This document shows, piece after piece, positions 34,325 through 43,427 of a DNA stretch of 64,000 bases; the stretch's first letter is position 1, and every line of letters begins with the position of its first letter. Source of the stretch: JAEUWI01 sp942492815 (GTDB lineage Bacteria; Hydrogenedentota; Hydrogenedentia; Hydrogenedentales; JAEUWI01); NCBI GenBank assembly GCA_942492815.1, contig OW818658.1, positions 7,812,001 to 7,876,000 on the forward strand. Direction: 5' to 3'. Under the pieces are notes generated by a model. It did no database searches. It had not been told where the DNA came from and saw only the letters and a list, made by a program, of their open reading frames with translations. The position numbers and the translations under genes were made by a program.

Positions 34325-37078
34325 TCACCAAGTCACCTTGACCGCATGGGCCGACAAGTCCCGAGGGCAGATCGTTTCGTCATGGGGCAACCGCGTGGTG
34401 TTGGTGAAGGGGCTCGGCTGGGTGCCCTCCTCGATCTGGATCTGATCAAAGCGGACTATTCCCGTGCCGTCCACAATACCGGCTTCGAGATAGAGCTCTT
34501 TCAATTCGGCCGGAAAATCCGTCCCCGGCCGGAAGACGACGGAAAGCTTACGCCACTCCCCTTCATCGCATATATGCAGCAGATTGGTGACGCCCGAATT
34601 TCCAATGGCGTCGACCCAGGCCAGACGGACGCGACCGGCGGGAACCCTATTGGAGCCGCTCTTGTGGGTGAGATTCTCCGTGCGGGTCGCCAGCGATAGC
34701 ACATAGGGTTTCGAAGGATCGAGGCTCGCGCCTTCATCCAACACTTTGAGTTCGACAGCATCCACGAGGGCATCGCCATCCCCACCGGCCAGCCGCCACA
34801 CTTCCACGGTGAAGTTTTGGGGATCAGTCTCGGCGGGAATCGGGGCTTCCAGCTTCATCTCGGCCCAGGCGCCTGTGCCTGGATGGGCGGCGTGCACTTC
34901 CTCTTGAAATCCCGGACCGGCATAACGTAGCACGAGGCGAAGGTTGTCGGGGGTGTTGCTCAGGCCCATGGCCTTCACCTCCAGCGTCCGCCCGGGCGCC
35001 GTGCCCACCTCAATCGATTGCTGCGCGATGGTCGTCTCCGGTGCGACGGCCAATTTCAGTCCCCGTGTATTTTCGAAGCCTGCGTCCGTCATGGAGAGGG
35101 TCGACAAGCTCCCGATCTTCCAGCCCACCGGCATGCCGCCAGCCCACGCCTCAAAGCCGTTGTTGCGCAGGCGGTATTTTGCGGGGCTCACCGCCGTGCG
35201 AAACATCGTCTCCCAGGCGTCTTTACCGGCCACATCCTCCTCCTTCAGCGCCACCTGAAGCGCCACGCTGCCGGCGTAGACATCGTCCACCGTCTTGCTC
35301 ACGCCCTCCGGCTGCTCGCCCCGCGTCCGGCCTTCGAAACCGCCATTGTGAATGTGATTGGTCGCGGGCGCGCCCAGCATGAAGAGCCGGAGCCCCTTCG
35401 GGACATTGCCCGTGGAAAAATTATACTGTTCCGCGCCCGCATCGTTGAAGAAGTCCTGAAAATCGAGGGCGTTGTAATTCTGATAGCCGATGAACCACAG
35501 GTTGGAAATGGGGTACTTCGCCGCCACATCGTGCAGCAACTCGGGGGTGGGACCACCGTACTGCTCCGTAAAGCGCAGTTCCTCCTCGCGCCAGGGCAGG
35601 AAGCGGCTGAGATAATAGTGGGTGTAGGGCGCGCCGTGCTCATGTTCCGGTGTCATAAAGAGGAAGAAGTCACCATCGCGCACCGTCTGCGACGTGACAC
35701 TGTGCAGGTTTTTCCAGTCGCGGATGGGTGCCCGATTGGTCACGAGCGGGCCACGGGGGAGATAGCCGTCCACGGGGTAGGTGTTGTACGCCTCATTGAG
35801 CACGGGGGCCATGGGCGCAACCAGCCCCAGCATCAGACCGGCATAGAGCAGATTCGTGATCGAAAGATTTCGCTCCGGGGCTGAAGTGGCGGTGCGCCGC
35901 CACAGTTGAATACTTCTCGGGGCCGTCAGCAGCCGAGCGACGAAGCGCGGCAGTACACAGGCGCCACAGGCCACCAGTACCACGGCGAAAACGGCGGTGA
36001 AAGAGAGGTAGCGCGAATGGTACCAATGGCCGGAGGTAACGAAAAAGAGACTGAGCGGGCCCAGGAGGAAGCCTCCTGTGAGGGGTGCGGCCAGGGCGGG
36101 AACGCGAAACCACAGGTCAAAAAAGCCCCAGACCCCCAGCACCAGCAGGAGGGGCCAGAGCCAGTCGGTGTCATTCCAGAAATAGGTCTTCAGATACTCC
36201 ACACAATCATAAAAGGTGAGCCTGTAGCGGAGCTTGCCCGTGGCGGGATCGGTGAAGGCCATGCCGCCGCCCTGGGGCCGTTTGGGCGTGGGAATGGCCG
36301 ACGTCTCCAGTTGCGCCGGAGCCGCTTCCGCACTTGCAACGCTCGCCGCCGGGGCCGCAACCGAGGGCTTGGACGCCAGCGTGAAGATTTTCGACGGATC
36401 CACATTCTTTTGAATCAGGAGGCTGCTCGCGGCCAGCGTGCAAAGGGCAAGCAGGCTCACGAGGCCCGCGCGACGTCGGAAGGACCCCCGGGATCGCTGG
36501 CACAGGAGATAGACAGCGGCCACGATGTTCATCATAGCGAGGGCAGGCGCAAAGCAGACATGAGAGGCCAGAGCAAGGAAAGCGGCGAGGGTGTAGCCCA
36601 GCCAGTCGCGCAGGCGGCCCCGCGACAGAATGCCGGAGAGGCACCACAAGGTGAGGAGCGCGAAGAACATCATCAGCGCGTAGTAGCGCGCGAAGGTGCT
36701 GTAATAAATGTGGAACGGGGCGAAGGCGACGATGGCGGCCGCGACGAGTCCCGCCGTGCGGGAATGGACCTGGCGCACGACCCCATAGGCCAGCACGATG
36801 GTCAGGAGTCCCGCAATGAAACTGGGGAAGCGCAGGGCGGCCTCGGTGTCTCCGAAGGCGAGGCTGCCCTTCGCGAGGAGATAGTAGAGGGGATAGCTCC
36901 GCGTTTCCAGTGTGTACCGTGCCGACTGCATGGCGCGCTCGCGCGTATACAGTTCGTCGTCGTAAAGACTGCTCCCGAGATCGTGAATCCGGAGAAAGGC
37001 CCCATAACCCACGATGACCAGCAACGCCATGAAGGCGGCGGTCCGGGCAATTCGCTTATCGTTCCAATATCCGCCCAT
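34325..37078 (-). CDS. ArnT/PMT-like membrane glycosyltransferase with C-terminal carbohydrate-binding-like domains
   Basis: 917 residues. The first half is GT-C: helix, then RIHDLGSSLYDDELYTRE with the acidic motif, ALRFPSFIAGLL, APFHIYYSTFARYYALMMFFAL, and ~10 helices to residue ~430. A periplasmic region follows, then (from ~560) two beta-sandwich-like segments beginning HIHNGGFEGRTRGE and RLRNNGFEAWAGGMPVGWKI, the NxGFE start typical of CBM_4_9-type modules. Fusing a lipid-linked sugar transferase to carbohydrate-binding modules suggests it modifies a surface glycan in the periplasm. It begins 6 nt after the upstream gene's stop. Confidence 0.78.
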   Translation of the reverse strand: MGGYWNDKRIARTAAFMALLVIVGYGAFLRIHDLGSSLYDDELYTRERAMQSARYTLETRSYPLYYLLAKGSLAFGDTEAALRFPSFIAGLLTIVLAYGVVRQVHSRTAGLVAAAIVAFAPFHIYYSTFARYYALMMFFALLTLWCLSGILSRGRLRDWLGYTLAAFLALASHVCFAPALAMMNIVAAVYLLCQRSRGSFRRRAGLVSLLALCTLAASSLLIQKNVDPSKIFTLASKPSVAAPAASVASAEAAPAQLETSAIPTPKRPQGGGMAFTDPATGKLRYRLTFYDCVEYLKTYFWNDTDWLWPLLLVLGVWGFFDLWFRVPALAAPLTGGFLLGPLSLFFVTSGHWYHSRYLSFTAVFAVVLVACGACVLPRFVARLLTAPRSIQLWRRTATSAPERNLSITNLLYAGLMLGLVAPMAPVLNEAYNTYPVDGYLPRGPLVTNRAPIRDWKNLHSVTSQTVRDGDFFLFMTPEHEHGAPYTHYYLSRFLPWREEELRFTEQYGGPTPELLHDVAAKYPISNLWFIGYQNYNALDFQDFFNDAGAEQYNFSTGNVPKGLRLFMLGAPATNHIHNGGFEGRTRGEQPEGVSKTVDDVYAGSVALQVALKEEDVAGKDAWETMFRTAVSPAKYRLRNNGFEAWAGGMPVGWKIGSLSTLSMTDAGFENTRGLKLAVAPETTIAQQSIEVGTAPGRTLEVKAMGLSNTPDNLRLVLRYAGPGFQEEVHAAHPGTGAWAEMKLEAPIPAETDPQNFTVEVWRLAGGDGDALVDAVELKVLDEGASLDPSKPYVLSLATRTENLTHKSGSNRVPAGRVRLAWVDAIGNSGVTNLLHICDEGEWRKLSVVFRPGTDFPAELKELYLEAGIVDGTGIVRFDQIQIEEGTQPSPFTNTTRLPHDETICPRDLSAHAVKVTW

Positions 37079-37084
37079 GGCGCA

Positions 37085-37720
37085 TTACTCCAGAAACTCA
37101 ATCTTCTTCGTCTCAATCCTGAAGGGGCCGACGGCGCTGTCCGGAAGCTTCACACTGAGGAAGGCCTTCGCGATGGCCCCCTGCCACCGGGGGTGCTGGT
37201 GAATCCGCACCAGGCGCACCTCCTCCTTGTGGCGGTCGGGCTGCACAAAAGGCGTGCCCCGGTCGGTCGAAAAGGGCCAGCCTTCGCCCGCGGCCGTCAC
37301 CTCGTCGGGACTTGCCCAGTACCATTCCAGCGCATAGGGGATGGGCATGCCATCTTCCACCCGGCTCACGGCCATGGTGACGCGGATATTGCGCACGGTG
37401 GCGGCATCGAAATTCAGGGTCAGCCCGGGGCCCGGACCCGTCTGCGCGGCGGTGTAGGCCACACCATCCGGCGTCTGGGCCTGCTCCGTTTTCGGGAAAG
37501 TCCAGGGACTCTCCGCACCCGGCGGGGCCGAGAAATCCCATTGCTGGACGATCTTTACATCCTCCTTCAGGGCCCATCCCATGCCATAGAGCACGCCGCC
37601 GGACAGGAGAAGCATGACCAGAAGGGAAAGAAGGGTATGCTCCGGAAAGGTATGACGCGTCGGAGCCGGGGCTGTCGGCCCGTCGGTGGCGGCGAGCAAA
37701 GCGTCCGTATCGGAATGCAT
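37085..37720 (-). CDS. Single-pass membrane protein, function unknown
   Basis: 211 residues from the ATG at 37720, which has GAGG ~9 nt upstream. A ~28-residue cytoplasmic start, one helix (LSLLVMLLLSGGVLYGMGWAL), then an exported beta-rich domain (VKIVQQWDFSAPPG, FDAATVRNIRVTMAVSR, ALEWYW). The frame stays open to 38614, but that part is antisense to the GT2 gene and is not coding. First gene of the leftward operon with the GT-C proteins, so probably part of the same membrane glycan process. Confidence 0.75.
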   Translation of the reverse strand: MHSDTDALLAATDGPTAPAPTRHTFPEHTLLSLLVMLLLSGGVLYGMGWALKEDVKIVQQWDFSAPPGAESPWTFPKTEQAQTPDGVAYTAAQTGPGPGLTLNFDAATVRNIRVTMAVSRVEDGMPIPYALEWYWASPDEVTAAGEGWPFSTDRGTPFVQPDRHKEEVRLVRIHQHPRWQGAIAKAFLSVKLPDSAVGPFRIETKKIEFLE

Positions 37721-37765
37721 GGATACCTCGCAGTGGGGTGGAAAGGACTTCAGGAGAGAGCCCGC

Positions 37766-37794
37766 ATTATAGAGGGTCGCGGTTTGGGATGCAA
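37766..37794 (-). promoter_or_regulatory. Sigma-70 promoter of the leftward operon
   Basis: Reading leftward: TTGCAT, 17-nt spacer, perfect TATAAT; ~45 nt leader to the ATG at 37720. It should drive the membrane protein, both GT-C-like genes and possibly thiS-thiE. Confidence 0.7.
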
Positions 37795-37808
37795 AAGGAG
37801 GGGCTGAC

Positions 37809-37835
37809 CACGGATTACACGGATAGCACGGATGC
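37809..37835. repeat. Three 9-bp tandem repeats (CACGGATNN)
   Basis: CACGGATTA, CACGGATAG, CACGGATGC in tandem between the divergent promoters at 37766 and 37923. A short member of the period-9 repeat class seen elsewhere in the window. Confidence 0.6.
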
Positions 37836-37922
37836 GAGTAATGCGAATGCTGGGTGCCCCAATAAACCACGCGCAGGGCACCGATCAGGCGTTGTGAGCA
37901 CTGGCCCATCTCCGAGGGCGCG

Positions 37923-37952
37923 TTGAAAGGGTCGCGGTCCCTTGGGTATGAT
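37923..37952 (+). promoter_or_regulatory. Sigma-70 promoter of the polysaccharide locus
   Basis: TTGAAA, 18-nt spacer, TATGAT; leader ~58 nt to the GT2 start at 38018. Divergent from the promoter at 37766-37794. Confidence 0.6.
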
Positions 37953-38017
37953 GCGCCGCTGCCCGCCATGCTATGGAATGGTCCGCCGCGCCCGCCCCGG
38001 TCTTGAACAGGTGCCCC

Positions 38018-38974
38018 ATGCCCCACCTCTATGCCGTATCCATCGTCATTCCCGTCTACAACGAGGAAGAGTCTCTCCTGCAACTCTACGGAGAGATCGG
38101 AGCGGCCATGGAGTCGCTCCCCGGCCGGCGCTACGAGGTTATCTTCGTGGACGACGGCAGCACCGACGGCTCCGCGAAGATCTGCCGCACCCTCGCGGCG
38201 CGGGAGGGCGTGCGCGCCATTATCTTCCGTCGCAACTTCGGACAAACGGCGGCCATGGCGGCGGGTTTCGACGCGGCCCAGGGCGATGTAATCGTGCCCA
38301 TGGACGCCGACCTGCAGAATGACCCCAGGGACATCCCCCGATTGCTGGAAAAGATCGAGGAGGGCTTTGACGTGGTCAGTGGCTGGCGCGCCCGACGGCA
38401 GGACAAATTCTTCTCGCGCCGTCTGCCGAGCCTGGTGGCCAACTGGCTCATCTCCAGGATCACGGGCGTGAAACTCCATGACTACGGCTGCTCCTTGAAG
38501 GCCTATCATCGCGATTTGGCGGAGCACATGCACCTCTACGGCGAAATGCACCGATTCCTGCCCGTCCTGGCGAGCTGGGCCGGGGCCAGCGTCGTGGAGA
38601 TTCCGGTGAACCACCGGCCCCGCAGCTTTGGTCGCTCGAAATACGGCATCGACCGGACGCTTCGGGTCGTGCTTGACCTGATTACCATCAAGTTCCTCAT
38701 GTCTTACCGGACCAAGCCCATGCAGGTATTCGGCAAGTGGGGGCTCTACGCGATGGTCATGGGCTTCGTGGCGGGCATTGTCACCCTTGCGGAAAAGATG
38801 GTCTACGGACAGGATGTTACGGACAACGCCTGGCTCTATATTTGCATTCTCTTCGGCCTTGGCGGGCTTCAGTTAATCGGTATGGGCCTCCTCGGCGAGT
38901 TGAGCGTCCGCACCTACTACGAGAGCCAGAATAAGACTATCTATACCGTGCGCGAAATCGTCGGCGGGGACTGA
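38018..38974 (+). CDS. GT2 polyprenyl-phosphate glycosyltransferase (ArnC/GtrB/DPM1-like)
   Basis: 318 residues from the ATG at 38018 with ACAGG upstream. GT-A fold: SIVIPVYNEEESL, VIFVDDGSTDGSAK, RNFGQTAAMAAG, and the DxD region PMDADLQNDP, then HDYGCSLKAY. Two C-terminal helices (WGLYAMVMGFVAGIVTL and LYICILFGLGGLQLIGMGLL) are typical of enzymes that load a sugar onto undecaprenyl phosphate. Its lipid-linked product could feed the GT-C-type transferases of the divergent operon. The next gene follows after 4 nt. Confidence 0.88.
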   Translation: MPHLYAVSIVIPVYNEEESLLQLYGEIGAAMESLPGRRYEVIFVDDGSTDGSAKICRTLAAREGVRAIIFRRNFGQTAAMAAGFDAAQGDVIVPMDADLQNDPRDIPRLLEKIEEGFDVVSGWRARRQDKFFSRRLPSLVANWLISRITGVKLHDYGCSLKAYHRDLAEHMHLYGEMHRFLPVLASWAGASVVEIPVNHRPRSFGRSKYGIDRTLRVVLDLITIKFLMSYRTKPMQVFGKWGLYAMVMGFVAGIVTLAEKMVYGQDVTDNAWLYICILFGLGGLQLIGMGLLGELSVRTYYESQNKTIYTVREIVGGD

Positions 38975-38978
38975 GCCC

Positions 38979-40106
38979 GTGCGCGTGCTCATGCTCAACT
39001 ACGAGTTTCCCCCGCTGGGCGGCGGCGCGGCCCAGGCCAACCGCAATATCCTTCGGGCGCTGGCGGGCAAAGCCGACCTCGAGATCGATCTGGTCACCTC
39101 CTCCGTGGGCGAAAGCCGTCAGGAGCAAATCGCGCCGGGGCAGACCATCCACTTCGTGGATATCGGTAAGCGTGGCAGTCTTCACTACCAGACGAATCGC
39201 GATCTGCTGGCGTACAGCCTGCGGGCTTACCGCTATGCGCGCGCGCTGAAAAAGCAACAGCACTACGACCTGTGCCACGCCTTCTTCGGAATCCCCTGCG
39301 GGGTCATGGCCTGGCGGCTGGGCCTGCCCTATATCGTTTCCCTGCGCGGCTCCGATGTGCCCTTTTACAATGCGCGCTTCCGTGTGCCGGACACGCTTCT
39401 ATTTAAACTACTCAGTACCCACGTGTGGAGCAGGGCGGCCACCGTCGTCGCGAATTCCGAGGGGCTGCGCGACCTGGCCCTGCAGTCCGCGCCGGACCAG
39501 GCCATCGATGTGATTCCCAACGGCGTGGACACGACCATCTTCAGGCCCGGCGAGCCACTCGACACCAACGGCGGACTGCGGATACTCACCGTGGCCCGCC
39601 TGATTCAGCGCAAGGGCATCGAGTACCTCATCGATGCCATGGCGCAACTGGGCGATGATCGCGCGACCCTCACCATCGTGGGCGAGGGCAACCAGCGCGA
39701 AGCCCTGGCGGCGCGCGCGGCGGACCTGGGCGATCGCGTGCGCTTTCTGGGCGCACTTCCCAACGCGCAACTGCCGTCGGTCTATCGCACGCACGATGTC
39801 TTCGTGCTCCCCTCGCTGAACGAAGGGATGAGCAACACCGTGCTGGAGGCCATGGCCTCGGGCCTTCCCATCCTCATGACGCGGACCGGCGGCGCGCGGG
39901 AGCTGATCGAGCCGGGCGTGAATGGCGATTTCATCGAGCCGGACGGTGCCGATATTGCCCGGGCGCTCCATGCCTACCTGCAACGGCCGGCGTTGATCCG
40001 CAGTCACGGCGCACATTCCCGCGCGAAAGCGGAGGTCCGGGGCTGGGACGATGTTGCTGCGGCCTATCTCGCCCTGTATAGCGCGGCATCCGGGGCGGGT
40101 GCCTGA
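38979..40106 (+). CDS. GT4-family glycosyltransferase
   Basis: 375 residues from a GTG (VRVLMLNYEFPPLGGGAAQA), the common start of this subfamily. GT-B fold: the N-terminal half has SLRGSDVPFYNARF; the C-terminal half has IPNGVDTTIFRPG, TVARLIQRKGIEYLI, and the E-x7-E motif LNEGMSNTVLEAMASGLP. Cytoplasmic, uses a nucleotide sugar, donor unknown. Starts 4 nt after the GT2 gene and ends 1 nt before the next GT4 start, so it is in the same transcript. Confidence 0.9.
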   Translation: MRVLMLNYEFPPLGGGAAQANRNILRALAGKADLEIDLVTSSVGESRQEQIAPGQTIHFVDIGKRGSLHYQTNRDLLAYSLRAYRYARALKKQQHYDLCHAFFGIPCGVMAWRLGLPYIVSLRGSDVPFYNARFRVPDTLLFKLLSTHVWSRAATVVANSEGLRDLALQSAPDQAIDVIPNGVDTTIFRPGEPLDTNGGLRILTVARLIQRKGIEYLIDAMAQLGDDRATLTIVGEGNQREALAARAADLGDRVRFLGALPNAQLPSVYRTHDVFVLPSLNEGMSNTVLEAMASGLPILMTRTGGARELIEPGVNGDFIEPDGADIARALHAYLQRPALIRSHGAHSRAKAEVRGWDDVAAAYLALYSAASGAGA

Positions 40107-40107
40107 G

Positions 40108-41193
40108 ATGGACCGTCGCCTGCGCGTGGTCCATGTGGTGGACAGCATGAAACTGGGGGGCGTGCAGACCCTGCTTCTTTCCGTGCTGCCTCGACTGGCG
40201 GATCTCGACATCGACTGTACACTCGCGGTGCTCCACGGGCCGGGAGCTTTTTCGGAGGCCTTCGCCGCACGCGGAATTCCGCCGCATCATCTCGCGGCCT
40301 CTCGATGGGACCCGCGCATCCCCTGGAAACTGCGCGGACTGCTCCGCGCCGAAGCGCCGGATATCGTCCATGCCCACGGCGCGCCGTCCTGCCTCTTTTC
40401 GGAGTGGGCGCGGCCCGCGCGGCTGGTTGAGCATCTTCACCATATTCGCGGCGGTGGCAGTCTGAGCCAGCAGTGGATAGAGCGCACGCTCTATCGCAAG
40501 TGCGACGTGCTGCTGGCCTGTTCCCGGGCCGCGGCGGCAAGCGTGGCCACGCCCGTGGAGACGAGAATCCTGTACAACGGTATCGATCCGTCGCGCTTTC
40601 GCCCGCCCGCTGCGGCGGAGCGTGCGGAGGCCCGGAAGCGTTTCGCCATCGCGCCGGACGACTTCGTGCTGGGCATGACGGGCCGCATCACGGTGGACAA
40701 AGGCCAGCGCCGGGTCTGCGAAGCCCTCTACGCGGTTCGCGATCGCTACCCGCAGATTCGCCTGCTCCTCGCGGGAAGCGGGCCTGAGGAGGCCGCGCTG
40801 AAAGCCTGGTGCGCGGACCACGGCCTGACCGATCACGTGTATTTTGCGGGCTTCCAAGAGGATGTCCTTCCGGTGCTTCATGCCCTCGACGCGTATGTCA
40901 TGGCGTCGGACGCCGAGGGCTTTCCGGTGGCCCTGCTGGAGGCCATGGGCACCGGTTTGCCCTGTCTCGTGTCGGACTTCTCTTCCGCAAGGGAAATTGT
41001 AGAGGATGGTGAGAATGCACTCATGTTTCAGCGCGGCAATACCCGCCATCTGGTCGAGGCCATCGCCGACTGTGTAGAATCGCCCCACAAGCGCCTGGAG
41101 TGGGGCGCGGCCGCGCGGGAAACGGTCATGCAGGAGTTCACCCTCGACCAGACCGTTGCGCTGTTTGCCGCCACCTACCATTCGCTAATTTGA
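40108..41193 (+). CDS. GT4-family glycosyltransferase
   Basis: 361 residues from the ATG at 40108 (MDRRLRVVHVVDSMKLGGVQ). GT-B fold with GGVQTLLLSVL near the start, then LYNGIDPSRFRPP, GMTGRITVDKGQRRVCEAL, LLAGSGPEEAAL, and the C-terminal DAEGFPVALLEAMGTGLPCL (E-x7-E). Likely adds one sugar to the growing surface polysaccharide repeat. The family's usual H-x-H region near residue 90 (IVHAHGAPS) is present. Confidence 0.9.
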   Translation: MDRRLRVVHVVDSMKLGGVQTLLLSVLPRLADLDIDCTLAVLHGPGAFSEAFAARGIPPHHLAASRWDPRIPWKLRGLLRAEAPDIVHAHGAPSCLFSEWARPARLVEHLHHIRGGGSLSQQWIERTLYRKCDVLLACSRAAAASVATPVETRILYNGIDPSRFRPPAAAERAEARKRFAIAPDDFVLGMTGRITVDKGQRRVCEALYAVRDRYPQIRLLLAGSGPEEAALKAWCADHGLTDHVYFAGFQEDVLPVLHALDAYVMASDAEGFPVALLEAMGTGLPCLVSDFSSAREIVEDGENALMFQRGNTRHLVEAIADCVESPHKRLEWGAAARETVMQEFTLDQTVALFAATYHSLI

Positions 41194-41212
41194 GTCGGAC
41201 ACGGGAGAATCC

Positions 41213-42139
41213 ATGTTTCAGATGATAAGGAAGGCCCTGCACGTGCTGCGCACGCCCGAGCGCCTGGAGATCCAGTCGCGGGTGGCGGCCGCCTATGCCC
41301 GCGCGGCGGCCACGGCGGCAGCGCGCGAAGTGGACCCGACGCGGCCCCTGTCGTGGGAATTCTCCGGATTCAGCCAGCACGGGGAGGACGGCATCATCGA
41401 CTATCTTTGCTCCCGGATGCTGAAACGGAATCGCTTCTTCGTGGAGATCGGAGCGGCGGATGGTCTGCAGAACTGCTCCGCCTGGCTGGCCTTTGCGCGG
41501 CGCTGTGGCGGGGTGATGGTGGAGGGGGACCCGGGCCTGTCGGCGCGCTGTAAACAGGTGCTCCGTGAAATGCGCTGCCACAATGTCTCCGCCGTGCGGG
41601 AGCTGGTGGATCGGGACAATATCGAGAAGCTGATGAAGCGCTGCCCCTATCGCAACCCCGATGTGTTCATACTCGATATTGACGGCATCGACTACTACAT
41701 TCTGGAGGCCGTGTTGTCGCTCGGCTTTGCCCCTGGCATTGTTGCGGTGGAGTACAACAGCGCCTTTGGCCCCGAACGGGCGATCACCGTGCCCTATGAT
41801 GCCCGCTTCTCGCGAAAGGCGGCGCACCCGACGCGGCTTTATTATGGCGCATCGCTAGGGGCCTGGCATGCGCTCCTCGGCCCTCGGGGCTATCGCTTCG
41901 TCACGGTCGATTCCAACGGCGTCAATGCTTTCTTCATTCGTCCGGACTGCTTCCCCGAGGGCTTTGCAGATAGTCTGGATGGAGTCGCGTTCCAGGACAA
42001 TTTGAGTGACCGGAATGGCGCAACCGAAGATGTTCGCCGCGCGGGCGACTGGTGTACGCCGCTACGGAACTGGAAAAGCCAGTTCGAAATGATTCGGGAC
42101 TTGAAATTTGTGGACGTGTCCCAGGGCGGCGCGCCGTGA
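41213..42139 (+). CDS. FkbM-like methyltransferase domain protein
   Basis: 308 residues. FSGFSQHGEDGIIDYLC followed by NRFFVEIGAADGLQNCSA is the SAM-binding start seen in FkbM-like and related proteins from O-antigen clusters; VFILDIDGIDYYILEAVLSL and VAVEYNSAFGPE follow. The region after this (RLYYGASLGAWHALLGPRGYR) is conserved in the same proteins. A sugar O-methyltransferase is the reasonable guess. The stop overlaps the next GTG by 4 nt. Confidence 0.75.
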   Translation: MFQMIRKALHVLRTPERLEIQSRVAAAYARAAATAAAREVDPTRPLSWEFSGFSQHGEDGIIDYLCSRMLKRNRFFVEIGAADGLQNCSAWLAFARRCGGVMVEGDPGLSARCKQVLREMRCHNVSAVRELVDRDNIEKLMKRCPYRNPDVFILDIDGIDYYILEAVLSLGFAPGIVAVEYNSAFGPERAITVPYDARFSRKAAHPTRLYYGASLGAWHALLGPRGYRFVTVDSNGVNAFFIRPDCFPEGFADSLDGVAFQDNLSDRNGATEDVRRAGDWCTPLRNWKSQFEMIRDLKFVDVSQGGAP

Positions 42140-43347
42140 ATCCGCCCCTGCACGTGTTGCTCGTGCCCGATGTGCCCTACTGGATTTGCGGCACCATCGC
42201 ACGGGCCATCGCGACCCATACGCCCGGCATCGACGCCACGATTTGCTCGGGGCCTATCCTCCGCGCCCTGCCGAAGCTGGAAGCGTACGCCGGGCATTTT
42301 GATGTGGTGCACTTTCTTACGCCGCAGGACGCCAACAAGACCATCGATGCCTTTCGCGGGCGCATCGCCACTGTGGCCACGATTCACCACATGCAGGATG
42401 CTTCGAGCACGCGCGGCGTTGATCGCGCCGACGCTGTAATGACCGCTTCGCGCCAGTGGTACAGCCGCCTGCGCGCACTGGGCGTGGCCGAAGAGAAACT
42501 TGCCATCGTTCCCTATGGTATAGATATGGGGATTTTTCGACCGCCGACGGTGGAAGAGAAGCCTGCGATACGCGCCGCACTCGGTTTGGATCCGGAACGC
42601 TTCACCATAGGCTTCGTGGGGAAGCGCTCAAGCGACGCGGGCGGCCGCAAGGGCACCGATACCTTCGTGAAGGGCATACAGGTCTTACTCGGACAGGTCC
42701 ACGTCCCGCAGGTGTTGATTATCGGTCCGGGCTGGGCGGAATTTGTCGCGTCCTTGGCGGCTTCGGGCGTCCACTGTCTCTGGAAGCCCTTTGTAGTCGG
42801 AGAGGCGGAATTCGCGACCCTCTATCGCGCCATGGACGCCTACTGGTGCACGTCCACCATCGAGGGCGGACCTGTGCCCGTGCTGGAGGCCATGGCTTCA
42901 GGCGTCTGCTGCCTCGCAACGGAAGTGGGGATGGTTCCCGAAGTGATCCGGAATGACGAAAACGGCTTCCTGCTGCCCTTCGACGATGCCACAGCCTTTG
43001 CCGAGCGCACGGTGACCTTGATGGGTGATCCATCGCGCTGCGCGTCTGTCGCGCGCGCGGCGGCGGCCACGATTGGCGATGGCTACCGCTGGGAGCAGTC
43101 TGCGCGTCACGCCACGAATCTGTATGTGACCGCGCTCAAGAATTTCTCCACACGAACCGACCGCGTGGCCCCGTACGCCCCGCTCAAGCCCTGGCCTGAG
43201 GCCTGGATCGCGGTGGAGGAGCGGCGTATGACCGAGGACTTCATCCGCGACGCCCACCATCCACCCGGTGCGACGGGACGCCTCTGGCGACAGTTCAAGA
43301 ACAGCCGATGGGTCCGCAATTGGGCCGCGCTAATGAGCCTCCGTTGA
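42136..43347 (+). CDS. GT4-family glycosyltransferase
   Basis: 403 residues from a GTG overlapping the previous stop (GTGA). C-terminal GT4 half: VPYGIDMGIFRPPT, GFVGKRSSDAGGRKGTDTFV, VLIIGPGWAEF, and EGGPVPVLEAMASGVCC (E-x7-E). The N-terminal half has HFDVVHFLTPQDANK and ATIHHMQDASS. About 60 residues at the C-terminus lie beyond the usual fold. Acts with the two upstream GT4 genes in the same operon. Confidence 0.88.
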   Translation: MNPPLHVLLVPDVPYWICGTIARAIATHTPGIDATICSGPILRALPKLEAYAGHFDVVHFLTPQDANKTIDAFRGRIATVATIHHMQDASSTRGVDRADAVMTASRQWYSRLRALGVAEEKLAIVPYGIDMGIFRPPTVEEKPAIRAALGLDPERFTIGFVGKRSSDAGGRKGTDTFVKGIQVLLGQVHVPQVLIIGPGWAEFVASLAASGVHCLWKPFVVGEAEFATLYRAMDAYWCTSTIEGGPVPVLEAMASGVCCLATEVGMVPEVIRNDENGFLLPFDDATAFAERTVTLMGDPSRCASVARAAAATIGDGYRWEQSARHATNLYVTALKNFSTRTDRVAPYAPLKPWPEAWIAVEERRMTEDFIRDAHHPPGATGRLWRQFKNSRWVRNWAALMSLR

Positions 43348-43368
43348 GCGACACTCCCCTGTTGCAAA

Positions 43369-43397
43369 TTGTTTTGCCCACCCGCGCCCCGTAGAAT
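43369..43397 (+). promoter_or_regulatory. Sigma-70 promoter before the second GT2 gene
   Basis: TTGTTT, 17-nt spacer, TAGAAT; the ATG at 43428 is 30 nt downstream. Splits the polysaccharide locus into two possible transcripts. Confidence 0.5.
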
Positions 43398-43427
43398 ACG
43401 CGCCGAAGCCGCCACCTTGAGCCAACC

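Noticed and set aside
37721..38614. Open frame on the minus strand that would extend the 211-residue membrane protein to 509 residues
   Set aside because: It is antisense to a clear GT2 glycosyltransferase; the inner ATG at 37720 has a Shine-Dalgarno and a consensus promoter upstream.
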